Source of the DNA: Sycobia sp. Sy_11
Lineage: Eukaryota; Arthropoda; Insecta; Hymenoptera; Epichrysomallidae
DNA length: 64,000 nucleotides
Assembly: GCA_018907035.1 (NCBI GenBank)
Contig: JACCIC010000135.1
Span: 916,001 to 980,000, forward strand
Reading direction: 5' to 3'
Numbering within the stretch: position 1 is the stretch's first letter; every line of letters begins with the position of its first letter. A program made the translations under genes and the position numbers. Under the pieces are notes generated by a model, which saw nothing but the letters and a program-made list of their open reading frames with translations, had not been told where the DNA came from and searched no databases. Of this stretch, positions 53,154 through 63,923 are shown piece after piece.

Positions 53154-54328
53154 TGTGAATAAGTCTTTCCCGTTTTTTTTCAACTTTTGAGCCTTTATTG
53201 TGAAAAAATGGTTACAAATGAATTATTGAAAGTATTGGCCATCGCTAGCTACAACTTTTTCCCATCTTTCTGGCAACATACGAATCCCGTTGCGAAAAAA
53301 TTCGACCGGTTTGGCCTCTATCCAGTCATCCACCCATTTTTTGGCTTCCTCGTAGGAATGGAAGTACTGGTCAGCCAGGCCATGCGTCATCGATCTGAAG
53401 AGATGGTAATCAGACGGAGCAACGTCTGGACTATACGGCGGGTGGGGTAGGACTTCCCATTTGAGCGTTTCTAAGTATGTTTTCACCGGCGGTGCAACAT
53501 GTGGGCGAGCATTGTCATGTTGCAAAATAACTTTGTCGTGCCTGTCGGAGTATTGTGGCCGTTTTTCTCGCAGTGCGCGGCTCAAACGCATCAATTGTCG
53601 TCGATAGACCTCGCCTGTGATCCTTTCATTCGGTTTCAGAAGCTCATAGTAAACCACACCTAGCTGGTCCCACCATATACAGAACATGAGCTTGGCGCCA
53701 TGAATATTTGGCTTGGCCGTCGATGATGATGAATGGCCGGGTAGTCCCCATGATTTTCTTCGCTTCGGATTATCGTAACGTATCCACTTTTCATCGCCAG
53801 TCACGATACGATGCAGAAAACCCTTTCTTTTATGTCGCTGAAGCAGCTGTTCGCAAGTGAAAAAACGCCGTTCGACGTCTCTCAGCTTCAGTTCGTACGG
53901 CACCCAATTTCTTTGCTTTTGGATCATTCCCATGGCTTTCAAACGCTTGAAAATGGTTGTTCGGTCAACTCCCAATGCTTCAGCAAGTTCTTCTTGCGTT
54001 TGACAAGAATCTTCATCAAGCAAAGTCGCCAATTCTCGATCTTCAAAGATTTGCGGCCGCCCGGAACGCTCCTTGTCTTCCACGTCGAAATCACCGCTTT
54101 TGAAGCGTCAAAACCATCCGCGAACACTTGAATCATCGACACAACCTTCTCCATAAGCCTCCTGAAGCAATCGATGCGTCTCGGCAGCAGATTGCTTCAA
54201 ATTGAACCAATAAAGTGAAACTTCCCGCAAATGACGTCGACTCGGCTCAAATTTCGACATTTTCACAATATCAAAAATTTATGATGCGAAAAAATTTTAA
54301 CTAATGTGTTAGTATGGAATTGTTTACA
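53154..54328 (-). mobile_element. Mos1/Mboumar-type mariner inserted in the Polinton
   Basis: About 1,175 bp flanked by TA on each side (53,152-53,153 and 54,329-54,330). The ends TGTGAATAAGTCTTTCCC and, on the other strand, TGTAAACAATTCCATACT are diverged inverted repeats. It carries one transposase gene. Confidence 0.8.
53223..54260 (-). pseudogene. Mariner transposase, 345 codons, single nonsense codon
   Basis: The ATG at 54,260 gives MSKFEPSRRHLREVSLYWFN. Codon 51 is TGA (54,108-54,110), and the same frame then runs without interruption to the stop at 53,223, for 345 codons, exactly the length of Mos1. The HTH regions (AETHRLLQEAYGEG; TQEELAEALGVDRTTIFKRL), linker WVPYELKLRDVERR and all three catalytic blocks are intact: TGDEKWI, LQHDNARPHV and PYSPDVAPSDYHLF (D,D34D), plus the C-terminal LPERWEKVVASDGQYF. 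TGA at this point is what a C-to-T change in an Arg CGA codon would give. It is a mauritiana/cecropia-type transposase that inserts at TA. As read, it makes only 50 residues. Confidence 0.9.
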
Positions 54329-54330
54329 TA

Positions 54331-55300
54331 TGAATAAGCTTTGATTATGACATATGTAACCATTGAATACTCGCACAGTATTGGTGGCGCCATCTCTTAC
54401 AAAAAACGGGAAAGACTTATTCACACTCCTAATATTATAAAAGAGATTGAAAAATGTACCGCGAAAAAGTGGTTGAAGTTACACAAACCAGCACATCGTA
54501 GATATAAGCGAAGAAAATATGATATACGTGCAATAGATGAGACATGGCAGGCTGATCTTGTAGAAATGATTCCTTTCTCGAAGGACAATAAAGGTTTTCG
54601 TTATTTACTCACTGCCATTGATATATTTTAAATTTGCATTGGCCATTCCAGTAAGGTCAAAGAGTGGCAACGATGATATAATCTACAAACTGATCAAGGA
54701 AAAGAATTTTACAATTCTCACTTCCAAAATTTCATGAAAAAGTATAAAATAAATCTATATTCTTCGCACAATAATCTTCATGCAAGCATATGTGAACGAT
54801 TTAATAGAACGTTAAAAAATGCAATGTGGATACAATTCAGTAAGCTCGGGAACTATAAATGGATGGATATCCTACCAGATTTACTCGAAGTTTATAATTC
54901 AAGAAAGCATCGAACAATAGGAATTGAGCCTTCAAATGTAACCAAAAGAAATGCAGAAGAGATAAAGAAGCATTTTCCAATTGAAAATATGAATATGAAA
55001 AAAGCAAAATACAAAGTAGGAGATAATGTACGAACAAGTAAAATAAAAAATATTTTTGAAAAAGGATATACACCAAACTGGTCAACTGAAATTTTTACAA
55101 TAACAAGAGTTATAGAGACTAATCCAATAACCTATCACATTAAAGATTATTATGATAAACTTGTCTCTGGTGGCTTTTATGAGAGTGAAATGCAAAAAAC
55201 TAAGTATCCTGAAATTTATCTAGTTGAAAAAGTATTAAAGAAAAGTGGTAATCGCGTATACGTAAAGTGGCTAGAACTCAGTAGTGAACGTAATAGTTGA
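54331..55300 (+). pseudogene. Polinton retrovirus-like integrase, deletion and shifts
   Basis: The N-terminal part (54,341-54,631) has SYKKRERLIHTPNIIKEIEK, LHKPAHRRYKRRKYDI, TWQADLVEMIPFSKDNKGFR (first catalytic Asp) and YLLTAIDIF. After a shift, IPVRSKSGNDDI is followed by a loss of about 17 residues. The second part from about 54,683 has TDQGKEFYN (second Asp), ASICERFNRTLKNAMW (the Glu), VYNSRKHRTIGIEPSNVT, the C-terminal YKVGDNVRTSKI and GGFYESEMQKT, and a chromodomain-like YLVEKVLKKSGNRVYVKWL. It ends after WLELSSERNS at 55,300, short of the usual chromodomain end. The D, D, E residues are all visible. The enzyme would insert the element. Confidence 0.8.
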
Positions 55301-55525
55301 AAATTAAGTTTTCTAATTTAATTATGTTATAAATCAAATTAATAAGTAATACTAATTTATGTAAGAATAGGTTTAAGGACATTAGTTTTTCAGTAAATAA
55401 GAAAACAACATTGCAATATTTTTATAATCTGATTTATTTATGTAATAATTATGCATACATGTATATCATTATTTGAAAAATAAATTATTTTTTTTTAACA
55501 TGAAATATATTTATTGCATTCTTTC
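55301..55525. other. Convergent intergenic gap
   Basis: AT-rich gap between the integrase (plus) and the small minus-strand gene. No further feature seen. Confidence 0.4.
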
Positions 55526-55831
55526 TTAAGAAGTACATTTATCAAATTTAAAACAACTTCCGCCTGGATAAAGTAAAAATAAACATCGTTTATTTGCAGT
55601 ATTTGCTAGATTTTCGAAAAAATCTTGGTCCTTTAATATTGCTGACGATATCTTTTGTGGTAAAAATATTTGAAAACTGTCGTCAAGTTCTACTACAATT
55701 TTCGCACGATATCGAGTGTTCACTAGCTTGAGAGCAGTTGCCATATACTGCTTATTTTTCTCCAATTCTGTACATTTCTTCGTCGGCAGGAACTCGCTTT
55801 CGGCAATTTTATTTAGAGTAGCTAGATCCAT
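55526..55831 (-). CDS. Small conserved Polinton protein, unknown function
   Basis: I choose the ATG at 55,831 (MDLATLNKIAESEFLPTKKC), not the one four codons upstream, because it fits the family pattern I remember. KNKQYMATALKLVNTRYRAK, IVVELDDSFQIFLPQKISSA and LANTANKRCLFLLYPGG follow. About 101 residues, complete, without stops. Similar short proteins occur in insect Polintons beside the polymerase, and the alternating beta-strand pattern could be an OB-like nucleic-acid-binding fold, which is a guess. It shares strand and spacing with the acidic protein and polymerase to its right. Confidence 0.55.
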   Translation of the reverse strand: MDLATLNKIAESEFLPTKKCTELEKNKQYMATALKLVNTRYRAKIVVELDDSFQIFLPQKISSAILKDQDFFENLANTANKRCLFLLYPGGSCFKFDKCTS

Positions 55832-55928
55832 TCTATATAACAAAAAGAAATGAATAAATTAAAATTATGAATATAATTCTTTGTTTGTTCTTTTTTAGAG
55901 AATATAAACTTAAATTTTACCTTGAGAA

Positions 55929-56309
55929 TTAGTTGAGTCTTGTTTTCTTTTGAGGAGGTGAGTAGTTTCGTTCGACTTCTTCAACTGCTCGAATGAACTC
56001 TTCATCATCATCGGTCTCTTCATATAGCTTATTCCCCACTTCAACTTTTTCCCTTTCTATTGAGCTTATCCCCTTCAGCATTGTCAAAATTTCTTCAGGA
56101 TTCCATTCGTTCATTACTTCAAGTGATACATCATATTTAATGGTAATTGGTTGGCCTTCATTGCCATAAAGCGTTACCTCCTCCCGTGTCACTCTATTTT
56201 CATTCGTTTCGATATTTCCCTTCTCTTCTGCATGCACCTCTACACAAGTCACTCTAGATTCATTACTGACTTCATGTCTTAGTTCTCCTACATCACTATC
56301 TATCCCCAC
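55929..56309 (-). CDS. Acidic protein with basic C-terminus, unknown
   Basis: About 126 codons, rich in Glu and Val in the first half (two similar ESRVTCVEVHAEE and ENRVTREEV segments suggest an internal repeat). A middle NEGQPITIKYDVSLEVMNEW block follows, then ETDDDEEFIRAVEEVERNYS and a PPQKKTR tail like a nuclear localisation signal. The reading may begin upstream (to about 56,400), where further ETNE-type sequence appears in another frame. No domain recognised. It lies between the small protein and the polymerase on the same strand. Confidence 0.4.
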   Translation of the reverse strand: MGIDSDVGELRHEVSNESRVTCVEVHAEEKGNIETNENRVTREEVTLYGNEGQPITIKYDVSLEVMNEWNPEEILTMLKGISSIEREKVEVGNKLYEETDDDEEFIRAVEEVERNYSPPQKKTRLN

Positions 56310-56443
56310 TCCAACTGCTCTTTCATTAGTCTCTATGTAAGCATTCTTTATCTCGATGTCTCCCTTTTTTTGGATGATTTGCTTCGTTTAATATTTCCCT
56401 CTCTATTTCACATGGAGCTTGTGCCATCTGTTCTTCTATAATT

Positions 56444-59400
56444 CTATAGTGCCCCCACGGTATCTGTACTATTTATTAGTAAGAATCTTTTATCATCATA
56501 TGGACTTAGAGCAATTTTTTTCAGTTTTTCAGTATATACTATATGTAATTTAGAACGGATGTTACACTGTTCGCGATGTATAATGACGAGGTCATCAAGA
56601 CATTTTCGATAATCTTCAAATGTAATTGTCTTCTTTACAACATACGATTTGATACCTTTAGCTTTTTTTACTATTTCTCCTCCATCCACTAAAATACTAT
56701 ACATTTTACTTCGTAAACCAACAAATTCCATCATAATTTTTCCATTACATTCGTCCTTCATTAATCTTGGTATTTTTTTATTTAATCGAGGTATACTATA
56801 TGGATTATTTTCATCATAGTCAGAAGTATCAAATCTGTGAATATCTTCTTTCAGAATTTTATACATATCAATGTCTTCCACTTCGTATATCAAACTGTCG
56901 GTGTCAGTATATAGCAGTTTACATTTTTCTCCCACTCGCTTTTTCATATAAGAGTAGTGAAAATCATAAACTAGTGTCTCTGATAAGTCCAGAATACAAA
57001 GACCAACGTATATAGGTTTTTTAATTGTAACAGTTATCTTTTTGAGCTGTATAGCAACCAAATTTTCATCGAAAATTGCACAGCTATGAAAATTGGGTAA
57101 AGCTATACGTGCTTCTGCACCATATCGACCTGTAAATTTATTCACTAATCATACATCCACACGAGATCTTTCTCTCTCGATGCACTTTCCATAAACTGCA
57201 TTAATTAAAAGTTTGTAAAAGAGTTTTTCAAATTCATTCTTTGCTCTTTTCCTCTTTTCTGTATTAAACTCTATGTATGGTTTAAGCCATGGTTTTTACT
57301 CAAAACCCAAAATTCTATATACCTTTTTTAGCCGAAGAGCATTATCCAGTGCTTGTTTGAGTGTTCGATAGTGAATAACATATCTTTTCTTATCGTCCAA
57401 AGTAATGAGAAGTTTCTTCTACGATGAGCCTGGAGGTGTACGATGCTCTGCACAGAAAGGTAAATCACGATGTTCGTCATGAATTTCTTCAGGATACTTT
57501 AAATCTACCTCAGCAATATAGCCTATATCTGAATCTGCTGGAGCATTGAAAATATCTGGATTGTATTTATAGTCAATCCATATAAATTATTAATATCATA
57601 ATATAAAAGTGTTTTTTTTCTTGTTTTTATCGTATGACGAACCCATGTACGGATTATTTGCCTTCGCATATCGATTACAGCACTGGCTTATTCCTCCTCG
57701 AATGCCTGATTCGATGAATAATAACATATCAATATCTGTCAGAAGCTCTAATTCTACCTTTGTCATTTTAAGAGCTGCTGAAAATGTCAATCCTGGAGTA
57801 GTGTAAAAGTGTGCAGGACATAAGCCGTAGGCTTCAACAGATGTTTATCGAAAACTTTCAAAGACATCAGCTAACAGTAAAAAGTCTGTTTTTAAATATA
57901 AGTCGGAATATTCTCCTAAAGTTGTGATATTGAATCTATCCCATACTTGAACAGCATGCATGTAGTCTTCATCGGTAATATGTGAATCGGTTAATTGGTT
58001 GTAAAATTCGTTTTTCTCTGGCAGTTTTGTACAGGTTAATTTATCTAATCCATCTACAAAATCGTATGGAAATATACCTTTCCGCCTAAAAAGATGAATA
58101 TTTTTATTTGAAAATCCATCTAATTCAAATTCCTTTACAGCTAATGGTACATTTTGTAGATATGATGCTAATTTTTCTAAAGGTGATGGTAAAAACGCCA
58201 TGAATCAATAAATCGAAAACTCACATCACATCCCTCTATGAACTTGGTAAATGAAATATACTTTTTATTGTTGTCGGGTATTAGAGAAATTCGACCTTTC
58301 ATCAACGAAGACATACCAATTTTTTTTAAAATAAGGTGTGTGTCATAATTAAGATTATGAAAAATAGCAGGAATAAATCTCGAGTCTTTATAATTCAAGT
58401 TACATGAATTATGAGCTGCTCCTCTGAAACTGGAGAGAAAAAAATTATTGTTTTACTTTTGTCTTCTTATCTAAAATATTGAATAAGTTATAAAATAATC
58501 CAGTAAACATACCGTCCTGTAAGATGGCAATGATCTCGTACAGGAATTTGATCCTTTTCAAATTTATTGCCACATATATGACAAACAGACGACCATCGAA
58601 ACTGTAATTCTTCAAGATCAGTCAGTTTCATTGTTTCAGTCAGTTTCATCAATTTCAACAAACCACTGTGCAGGTGTCTCGTCATCTGTACTCTTCTGTC
58701 TATACGATTTGTAAACCGACAATTTGTCATCATAACTACATTTTAAAGAATATCCAATGCTATACGCTTCGTGACGCTGAAAAGTGTTCTGATTTTAAGT
58801 AGGCTGCAACAGACATTCGAAATCTGCATAAATGACAAATGGCACTTTCTCAGTCTTTTTATGTTCTTCAAATTTAAGAATGTTATTGGAATTATTTGGC
58901 AAATTTATTCTGCAGTCGCTCATATTCTTACAATAGTATTCGTGATTTTTCAACTTCTCTTTATTATAAAAAATTTGTAAACACCTTTCGCAATGAAATG
59001 ATTTTGCATGGGCTTTATTCAGTTGTGAGCTTAAAAGTCTGGATAAACTTTTAATCCAAACATAATGGTATTTCGGCGATCTAGCATTATCATCATCAAT
59101 ATTATTTTCTTCGAATTCATCGATGTAGTAATCTTGAATGAGGAGAAGGTTTACGTGTTTCTCGTTCTTGTTGGATGTAATATGACAAGGTGCTACCTCA
59201 TATTTCTGTCCAATCTTTCTAAGCATACACACATTTACAAAAATAATATTTAATTTTTCGAATTTTACAACATCTTTCAGTTTATCTAGAAATTCAATAT
59301 CACCAAAGTTCAATTCATTCGTATACTGATAATAATTCTGGACCCTTTGAGGATTAATTACATTAAGATATAAAGCTGAAAGTATAGCATATTTACCTCC

Positions 59401-59690
59401 ATGATGAAGGTGCCATTGAAGTTCTGCTTGCATGCACGAAATGTTAACAAAACAAGTGGAACACTTTTGTTTTTCTCCTCGAGAAAGATTAGAGTCTTCC
59501 ATTTTTTCCCTCACTTCCTTCATGGATAAATCAGCCATAGCCAGCCAATAACGAATATCATCTTTATTGTACATGTGCACAGTTTCTAATATTCCACGGT
59601 AAAGTTGCACAAGACGTTCGATAGATGCAATTGAAGCAATTTCACTTTTATGTTTACGATTAAAAGAATGAAGTCACCAACAAACTTCTT
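56444..59690 (-). pseudogene. Polinton DNA polymerase B (protein-primed type), broken
   Basis: About 1,080 codons in pieces, read right to left. N-terminal part (59,690-58,795): ELNFGDIEFLDKLKDVVKFE, ITSNKNEKHVNLLLIQDYYI, a C2H2-like finger (FHCERCLQIFYNKEKLKNH) and exonuclease motif I VIYADFECLL. 58,733-58,488: a Cys/His module (CHICGNKFEKD, VRDHCHLTG). 58,398-58,177: FHNLNYDTHLILKK (Exo II). 58,201-57,845: YPYDFVD-like and DYMHAVQVWDRF, TLGEYSDLYLKTDFLLLADV. About 57,600: YDINNLYG (palm motif A). About 57,250: LLINAVYGK (motif B). 57,145-56,444: VNKFTGRYGAEARIALPNFH and YTDTDSLIY (motif C, intact). At least five stops or shifts, including a TGA before VNKF. Such enzymes copy the element from a protein primer. 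Confidence 0.85.
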
Positions 59691-59700
59691 TACTGCGATA

Positions 59701-60300
59701 TAAATTTAGAGAAAAAAAAATCAAGAGAATCACAAAAGAGAAAAACTTAATCTGAACTTATATGACTGCGTTGCAGCAGGTGTGTTCTTACAAGATAAAA
59801 TTGGCCTCTTTTAAAGGAAAGTAAAGAAGAGGAAGGGAAAATCAGAGGTGAACGGAAAATACTAGGTATGGTGAAAACAGTAAACTGTGCTTTAAAATCG
59901 GGAGGACGGATATATCGTCTTGCCACCAATCGAACATTAACCTTTCAGTTCATCATCACAGACCATCGCCTGTCTTTTTTTAGCAACCAATTGGGAAAGT
60001 GATTTCTTTCTGTGTGAGCGGTAGGACAACATGGATGTCTTCGATTACGTTCGTCAAATCAGATCATTGCTTTCCCTCTCCAACATACAAGCATAAGCGT
60101 TTTCTTTAATCAAAGTTCAAACTAAATAAACTGACCTTTCTTCACCCAGACACCCCTATATTTACGTTTTTTCACTCAACCAATCGTAAACGAGGGGCTA
60201 ATTTCGGAAGGCGGAGAATCTTGATATAAAATGAGAATGTGAGCACGAAACTTTACATTTCTTGTCATCACTCCAGCTTCTAAAATAAGTGTATAGAAGT
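59701..60300. other. No gene seen; right flank of the Polinton
   Basis: Contains no recognisable terminal repeat matching the left flank. Short minus frames (59,747-59,929; 60,176-60,424) look random. Confidence 0.4.
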
Positions 60301-60354
60301 GTATAATCTCAAGAGTACGACAATATGAGGTTGTTTTTAGAAAAAATATCTTGA

Positions 60355-60724
60355 AATGTCCGGAAGATAATATTTTCCTCTGTGAGATACAGGGATTCCA
60401 AACAAGTGGCCCGCAAAGCTTCATTTTAAAAGAATTTTGCTGAGTTTAGAAAAAGGTGCACTGCCCACCGTGTACCTCTTTAAGTCACCATTTCTATGGA
60501 GCGAACTGACTTGGAGTGAAAAAAAAACTGTAGACTGGCTGCAACGTCAATATCATGGAATTGAATGGGATTCTGGCGACATTCCTTATCACCGACTCAA
60601 AAGGACATTAGACATTTGTTGCACTGGAGTGCGAAAATTGTATGTGAAGGGGCGAGACAAGAAGGAATGGTTATCAAACTTTCTACCAAATATATAAGTA
60701 ATTTTCATACTTTTACAATCATCT

Positions 60725-60772
<48 letters not shown>

Positions 60773-61070
60773 TCATATACGTTTATTATAATTATTCATC
60801 TTTGTTCATACTTTTTCATACTTTTATCATACTTTTTCATAATTTTATCATACTTTTCTCATACTTTCTCATACTTTTCTCATACTTTTATAATATTTTT
60901 TCACACTTTTCCTAAAAAAAAATAATTTAAATCCAGAATTATATCGGATGTAGAGGAGTTGCATTGTCCTTTATTAAAATCAATGCAGAGTGAAGGTTCA
61001 TATATGCTGTGTCAAAACCATCAATTATCTAGGAGACATTTACCATGTGTGCCATCCGTAACGTCTTGAT
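60355..61070 (+). pseudogene. Split exonuclease-like gene of unknown family
   Basis: An early piece about 60,355-60,435 reads LKCPEDNIFLCEIQGFQ in one frame. The main frame 60,437-60,697 has GALPTVYLFKSPFLWSEL, WLQRQYHGIEWDSGDIPYHR and KLYVKGRDKKEWLSNFLPN. Then comes a 200-bp insert of a TA run and CATACTTTTAT-type repeats. The gene resumes at about 60,935 with SDVEELHCPLLKSM, and CQNHQLSR near the end. I recall insect proteins with the order (D/E)xQGF, HGIxW, VKGxEKxxWL, LxCPSL and CxxH...CAL. Those positions would fit a degenerate DEDD-type exonuclease fold, which is inference. Its relation to the Polinton is unknown. It is broken by shifts and the repeat insert. Confidence 0.4.
60728..60770. 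repeat. (TA)n microsatellite inside the split gene
   Basis: Pure TA run, followed at 60,800-60,910 by recurring TTCATACTTTT / TCATACTTTTAT words. Confidence 0.9.
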
Positions 61071-61189
61071 AATATGCACATGGTTGCAAAATTATTTGAG
61101 TGGAAAGAATGGACGAGAATAAATTGGATAAGAATATAATAAAATATATATTACTATTAAAAATATTATTAATAAAATAAATTTATAAA

Positions 61190-61900
61190 TCAAATCATGA
61201 CTTTAAATAATTTTCCTATTTCATTATAATAAATATATATTTGATACATTAAAATTTTATTAATTTTCAATAACATGAATTTATATTATCAACAATATAT
61301 TCATAAAAAAGTTATCTACATAATAAATTGTATATTAGCATAAAATAAAAATATTAATAAATAAAATTTAAAATAAAATCATAAAAAAAATTTAAATATA
61401 TTTGTTAATCATATACATTATTATAAATTATGAGAGAAGGGATAGGTTTTTGGATATGAAAAAAACAGTTTCCTTTAAATATTGTTTTATTTATTATAAT
61501 ACTGTAAAGTATATTAATAAACTACATTCATAAAATTTTAAGTTTATTTTTATTCCTTTAAAACCAAATATATTTGTAAAAAAGTTATCTGCATAATAAA
61601 TTTTATAATAATAAATAAAATTTATATTAAAATCATAAAAAAATATTTAATTACATTTGTTTATGAATTATATATATATATATTATAAGATATATATATA
61701 TATATATATATATATACGTTTTTATATTTTAACTTCTAAAATATTATAAGTAATACATTTATCTTATACATTATTATTATATATTATATGAGAGTAGGGA
61801 TAGATAGATAAAAAACAGATTCCTTTAAATAGTGTTTTATTTATTATACTATTTTAATTTTATTTTTTATTATTTTAAAACTAAATATAATTTTCACTTA

Positions 61901-61941
<41 letters not shown>

Positions 61942-62050
61942 CACGTTTTATAATTATATTATGAATAATATAAGATTAAGGAAAGGTGATTGAATAATAA
62001 AAAAAATAAATTTTATTTTTATTTATAACAATATATATATATTTTTTATT
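61190..62050. repeat. Three degenerate AT-rich tandem units
   Basis: AAAAAAGTTATCTACA (61,305) recurs as AAAAAAGTTATCTGCA (61,578). GAGAGAAGGGATAGG with TTCCTTTAAATATTGTTTTA (61,432) recurs as GAGAGTAGGGATAG with TTCCTTTAAATAGTGTTTTA (61,789), and a weaker third copy starts near 61,973. TA runs (61,690-61,715; 61,906-61,939) interrupt the units. Confidence 0.6.
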
Positions 62051-62084
62051 TATTATTTTTATTATATTCATATTACATTTATAT

Positions 62085-62309
62085 CTATTTTTTTTTATTT
62101 TGACAATAATATAATATAATTTCCTCAGAAATTATTTTTGGTTTCTCCTTTTCATTTTGGTCTGGAACGCTTGTTATGCTATTGCTACGGCTGCTGCGAC
62201 TGCTGCAACTGCTACTGCTGCTGCAGCTACGACTCTGACTGCGGCTACATCTTTGCGATGTAGATGTGGTCTCCTTCTGTTCATTTCTCATTTGAAAATA
62301 TTTTGTCAT
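62085..62309 (-). other. Ser/Arg-rich low-complexity frame over a CTG-like repeat
   Basis: A 74-codon frame with CSRSQSRSCSSSSSCSSRSS reflects an imperfect GCT/GCA trinucleotide tract at 62,180-62,255. It is RS-like in composition, but there is no supporting gene structure. The plus strand reads Ala/Thr-rich. Confidence 0.25.
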
Positions 62310-62390
62310 ATCTCTGTGGCATCTGAAACTGACAATAAATTCTGAAATTAAATAAAATAAATAACAAAATAAAAATTAAATTAAAATAAA

Positions 62391-62396
<6 letters not shown>

Positions 62397-62426
<30 letters not shown>
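62397..62426. repeat. (TA)n microsatellite
   Basis: Directly precedes AATGAATGTATGTGTGTTTG. Confidence 0.9.
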
Positions 62427-62429
<3 letters not shown>

Positions 62430-62560
62430 GAATGTATGTGTGTTTGTTTGTCCTGGATAAACTCCGAAACTACTAAACCGATCGCGTTCAAAATTTAACC
62501 ACGTCTTCTACACAGTCAGGAATAGGTCGCGGGCTATTTTTTTTGCAAAGTCGACAAAAA
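62427..62560 (+). repeat. Recurrent element-end-like motif, copy 1
   Basis: TTGTCCTGGATAAACTCCGA, then ACTACTAAACCGATCG and TTCAAAATTT. A related block lies at 63,001-63,060. I recall this motif class next to TA runs in many arthropod genomes, at the edge of transposable elements, possibly Helitron-like. Confidence 0.35.
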
Positions 62561-62845
62561 AATAAAAAAATTGGCAAATTAGGTAATCACTTTACCAACG
62601 ACTTGTAATGTATATACTATAGACACACTGCTGCGCTAGGCCCTGCACAGCATCGAAGCAGATGGTCAGGTCAGAAAGAGAGAGTGAGAGAGAGAGAGAG
62701 TGAGAGGTATAGAGCGCATGGATGCGCATGCTATAGGCAGCTATAAACAACTGCAACACCCACTAATCCGGTAATCTACGTTAAACCCTTGGGTTCCGGG
62801 TTCCTCTTCTCCCCCCTCCTGCCACCCAAGACAAGGTTGCTAAAT

Positions 62846-62850
<5 letters not shown>
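62560..62850. other. Non-coding, with GA-rich tract
   Basis: A GAGAGTGAGAGAGAGAG tract at 62,676-62,705 and a GCATGGATGCGCATGC near-palindrome at 62,717-62,732. No gene seen. Confidence 0.45.
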
Positions 62851-62883
<33 letters not shown>

Positions 62884-62914
62884 ATTTTCCCAAGAAAACA
62901 TTTGAGTAAAGGTC

Positions 62915-62970
<56 letters not shown>
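62851..62970. repeat. Two (TA)n microsatellites
   Basis: TA runs at 62,851-62,880 and 62,921-62,970 with a 40-bp unique spacer. Confidence 0.9.
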
Positions 62971-62973
<3 letters not shown>

Positions 62974-63000
62974 CATACTAATTTATAAAGACAAAGCGTG

Positions 63001-63100
63001 TTTTTATTTGTACGCGATAATCGAAAAAACTACTGAACCGGTTGTTCTCAAATTTGACAAATAGATTCTATATTACCTTCGGAAAAAAGGCTATGTTTTT
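63001..63100 (+). repeat. Recurrent element-end-like motif, copy 2
   Basis: CGCGATAATCGAAAAAACTA followed by CTGAACCGGTTG and CTCAAATTTGACAAA, similar to 62,445-62,500. Confidence 0.35.
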
Positions 63101-63392
63101 TATTAAAAATCATTTTACTTTCATCAATAAATTAAGTTAATGGTTTTAACAATCAGTTTCACCAGTAGCCACTAGGTGGTGTCTTGAATCACGAACATCA
63201 ACTCAAAGTAGTCCGCTTAAATATTAATACTAGGCCAGACAAATATTCATATCCAACTTTGGGATTCGTATCCTAAAGAAGGTGTGACGTTAGTTGGTAT
63301 AACCTTTTTTGTTCTTCAGGTTAATCTGACACTATTCTTACACCTTATGGACATTTTTTGATTTTTGTAAATTTTATTTTCTCTTATGTGGG

Positions 63393-63431
<39 letters not shown>

Positions 63432-63878
63432 ATCTCTATCTATCTATATCTCTCTCTATTTCTCTGTCCTTCTTTCTCCTTCTCTTATAAAATGGTTCTG
63501 TATACCAAATCATACTGAATATAGTTTGTGACGACAAATTATATTTTTATTTTTATACATTCTATTAACTTCAGAATTGTGACAAGAGACTATGTTTTTT
63601 TTTAGTTTGAACAAAAGCAACGATGGCAAAATAAGATTCTTTACCAACAACCTTGAAACTATGAATATATATATGTATATAATATATCGTCGCTTCTGCA
63701 TAAAAGAGCAATATCCATCGTATGCTTCAAAAATATGGTATTCGTATACCAAAATTTTGATAGAATTTATTTGGCACCAGTACTAAAATATTCACGGTAT
63801 TTAATTTAAAGAACGGGTATATATGAAATATATATAAATACATATAAATATATAGATTTTATGAATATTATATTGTAC

Positions 63879-63923
<45 letters not shown>

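Larger units (their letters stand above)
48600..59700. mobile_element. Degraded Polinton/Maverick element
   Basis: About 11 kb carrying, in order, major capsid, minor capsid, protease and PLA2-domain protein (minus), packaging ATPase, DUF8207-like, fibre-like and integrase (plus), then two small proteins and DNA polymerase B (minus). This set is diagnostic for Polintons, large self-synthesising DNA transposons that also encode virion proteins and are related to adintoviruses. Long terminal inverted repeats (expected 100-1000 bp, AG...CT ends) were not found, so the limits are those of the gene content. A mariner is inserted at 53,154-54,328. Nonsense codons, shifts and deletions hit nearly all genes. 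Confidence 0.85.

Noticed and set aside
48600..59700. A free or active virus genome
   Set aside because: Stops, shifts and deletions in nearly all large genes, an inserted mariner and insect repeats on both sides show an old genomic copy.
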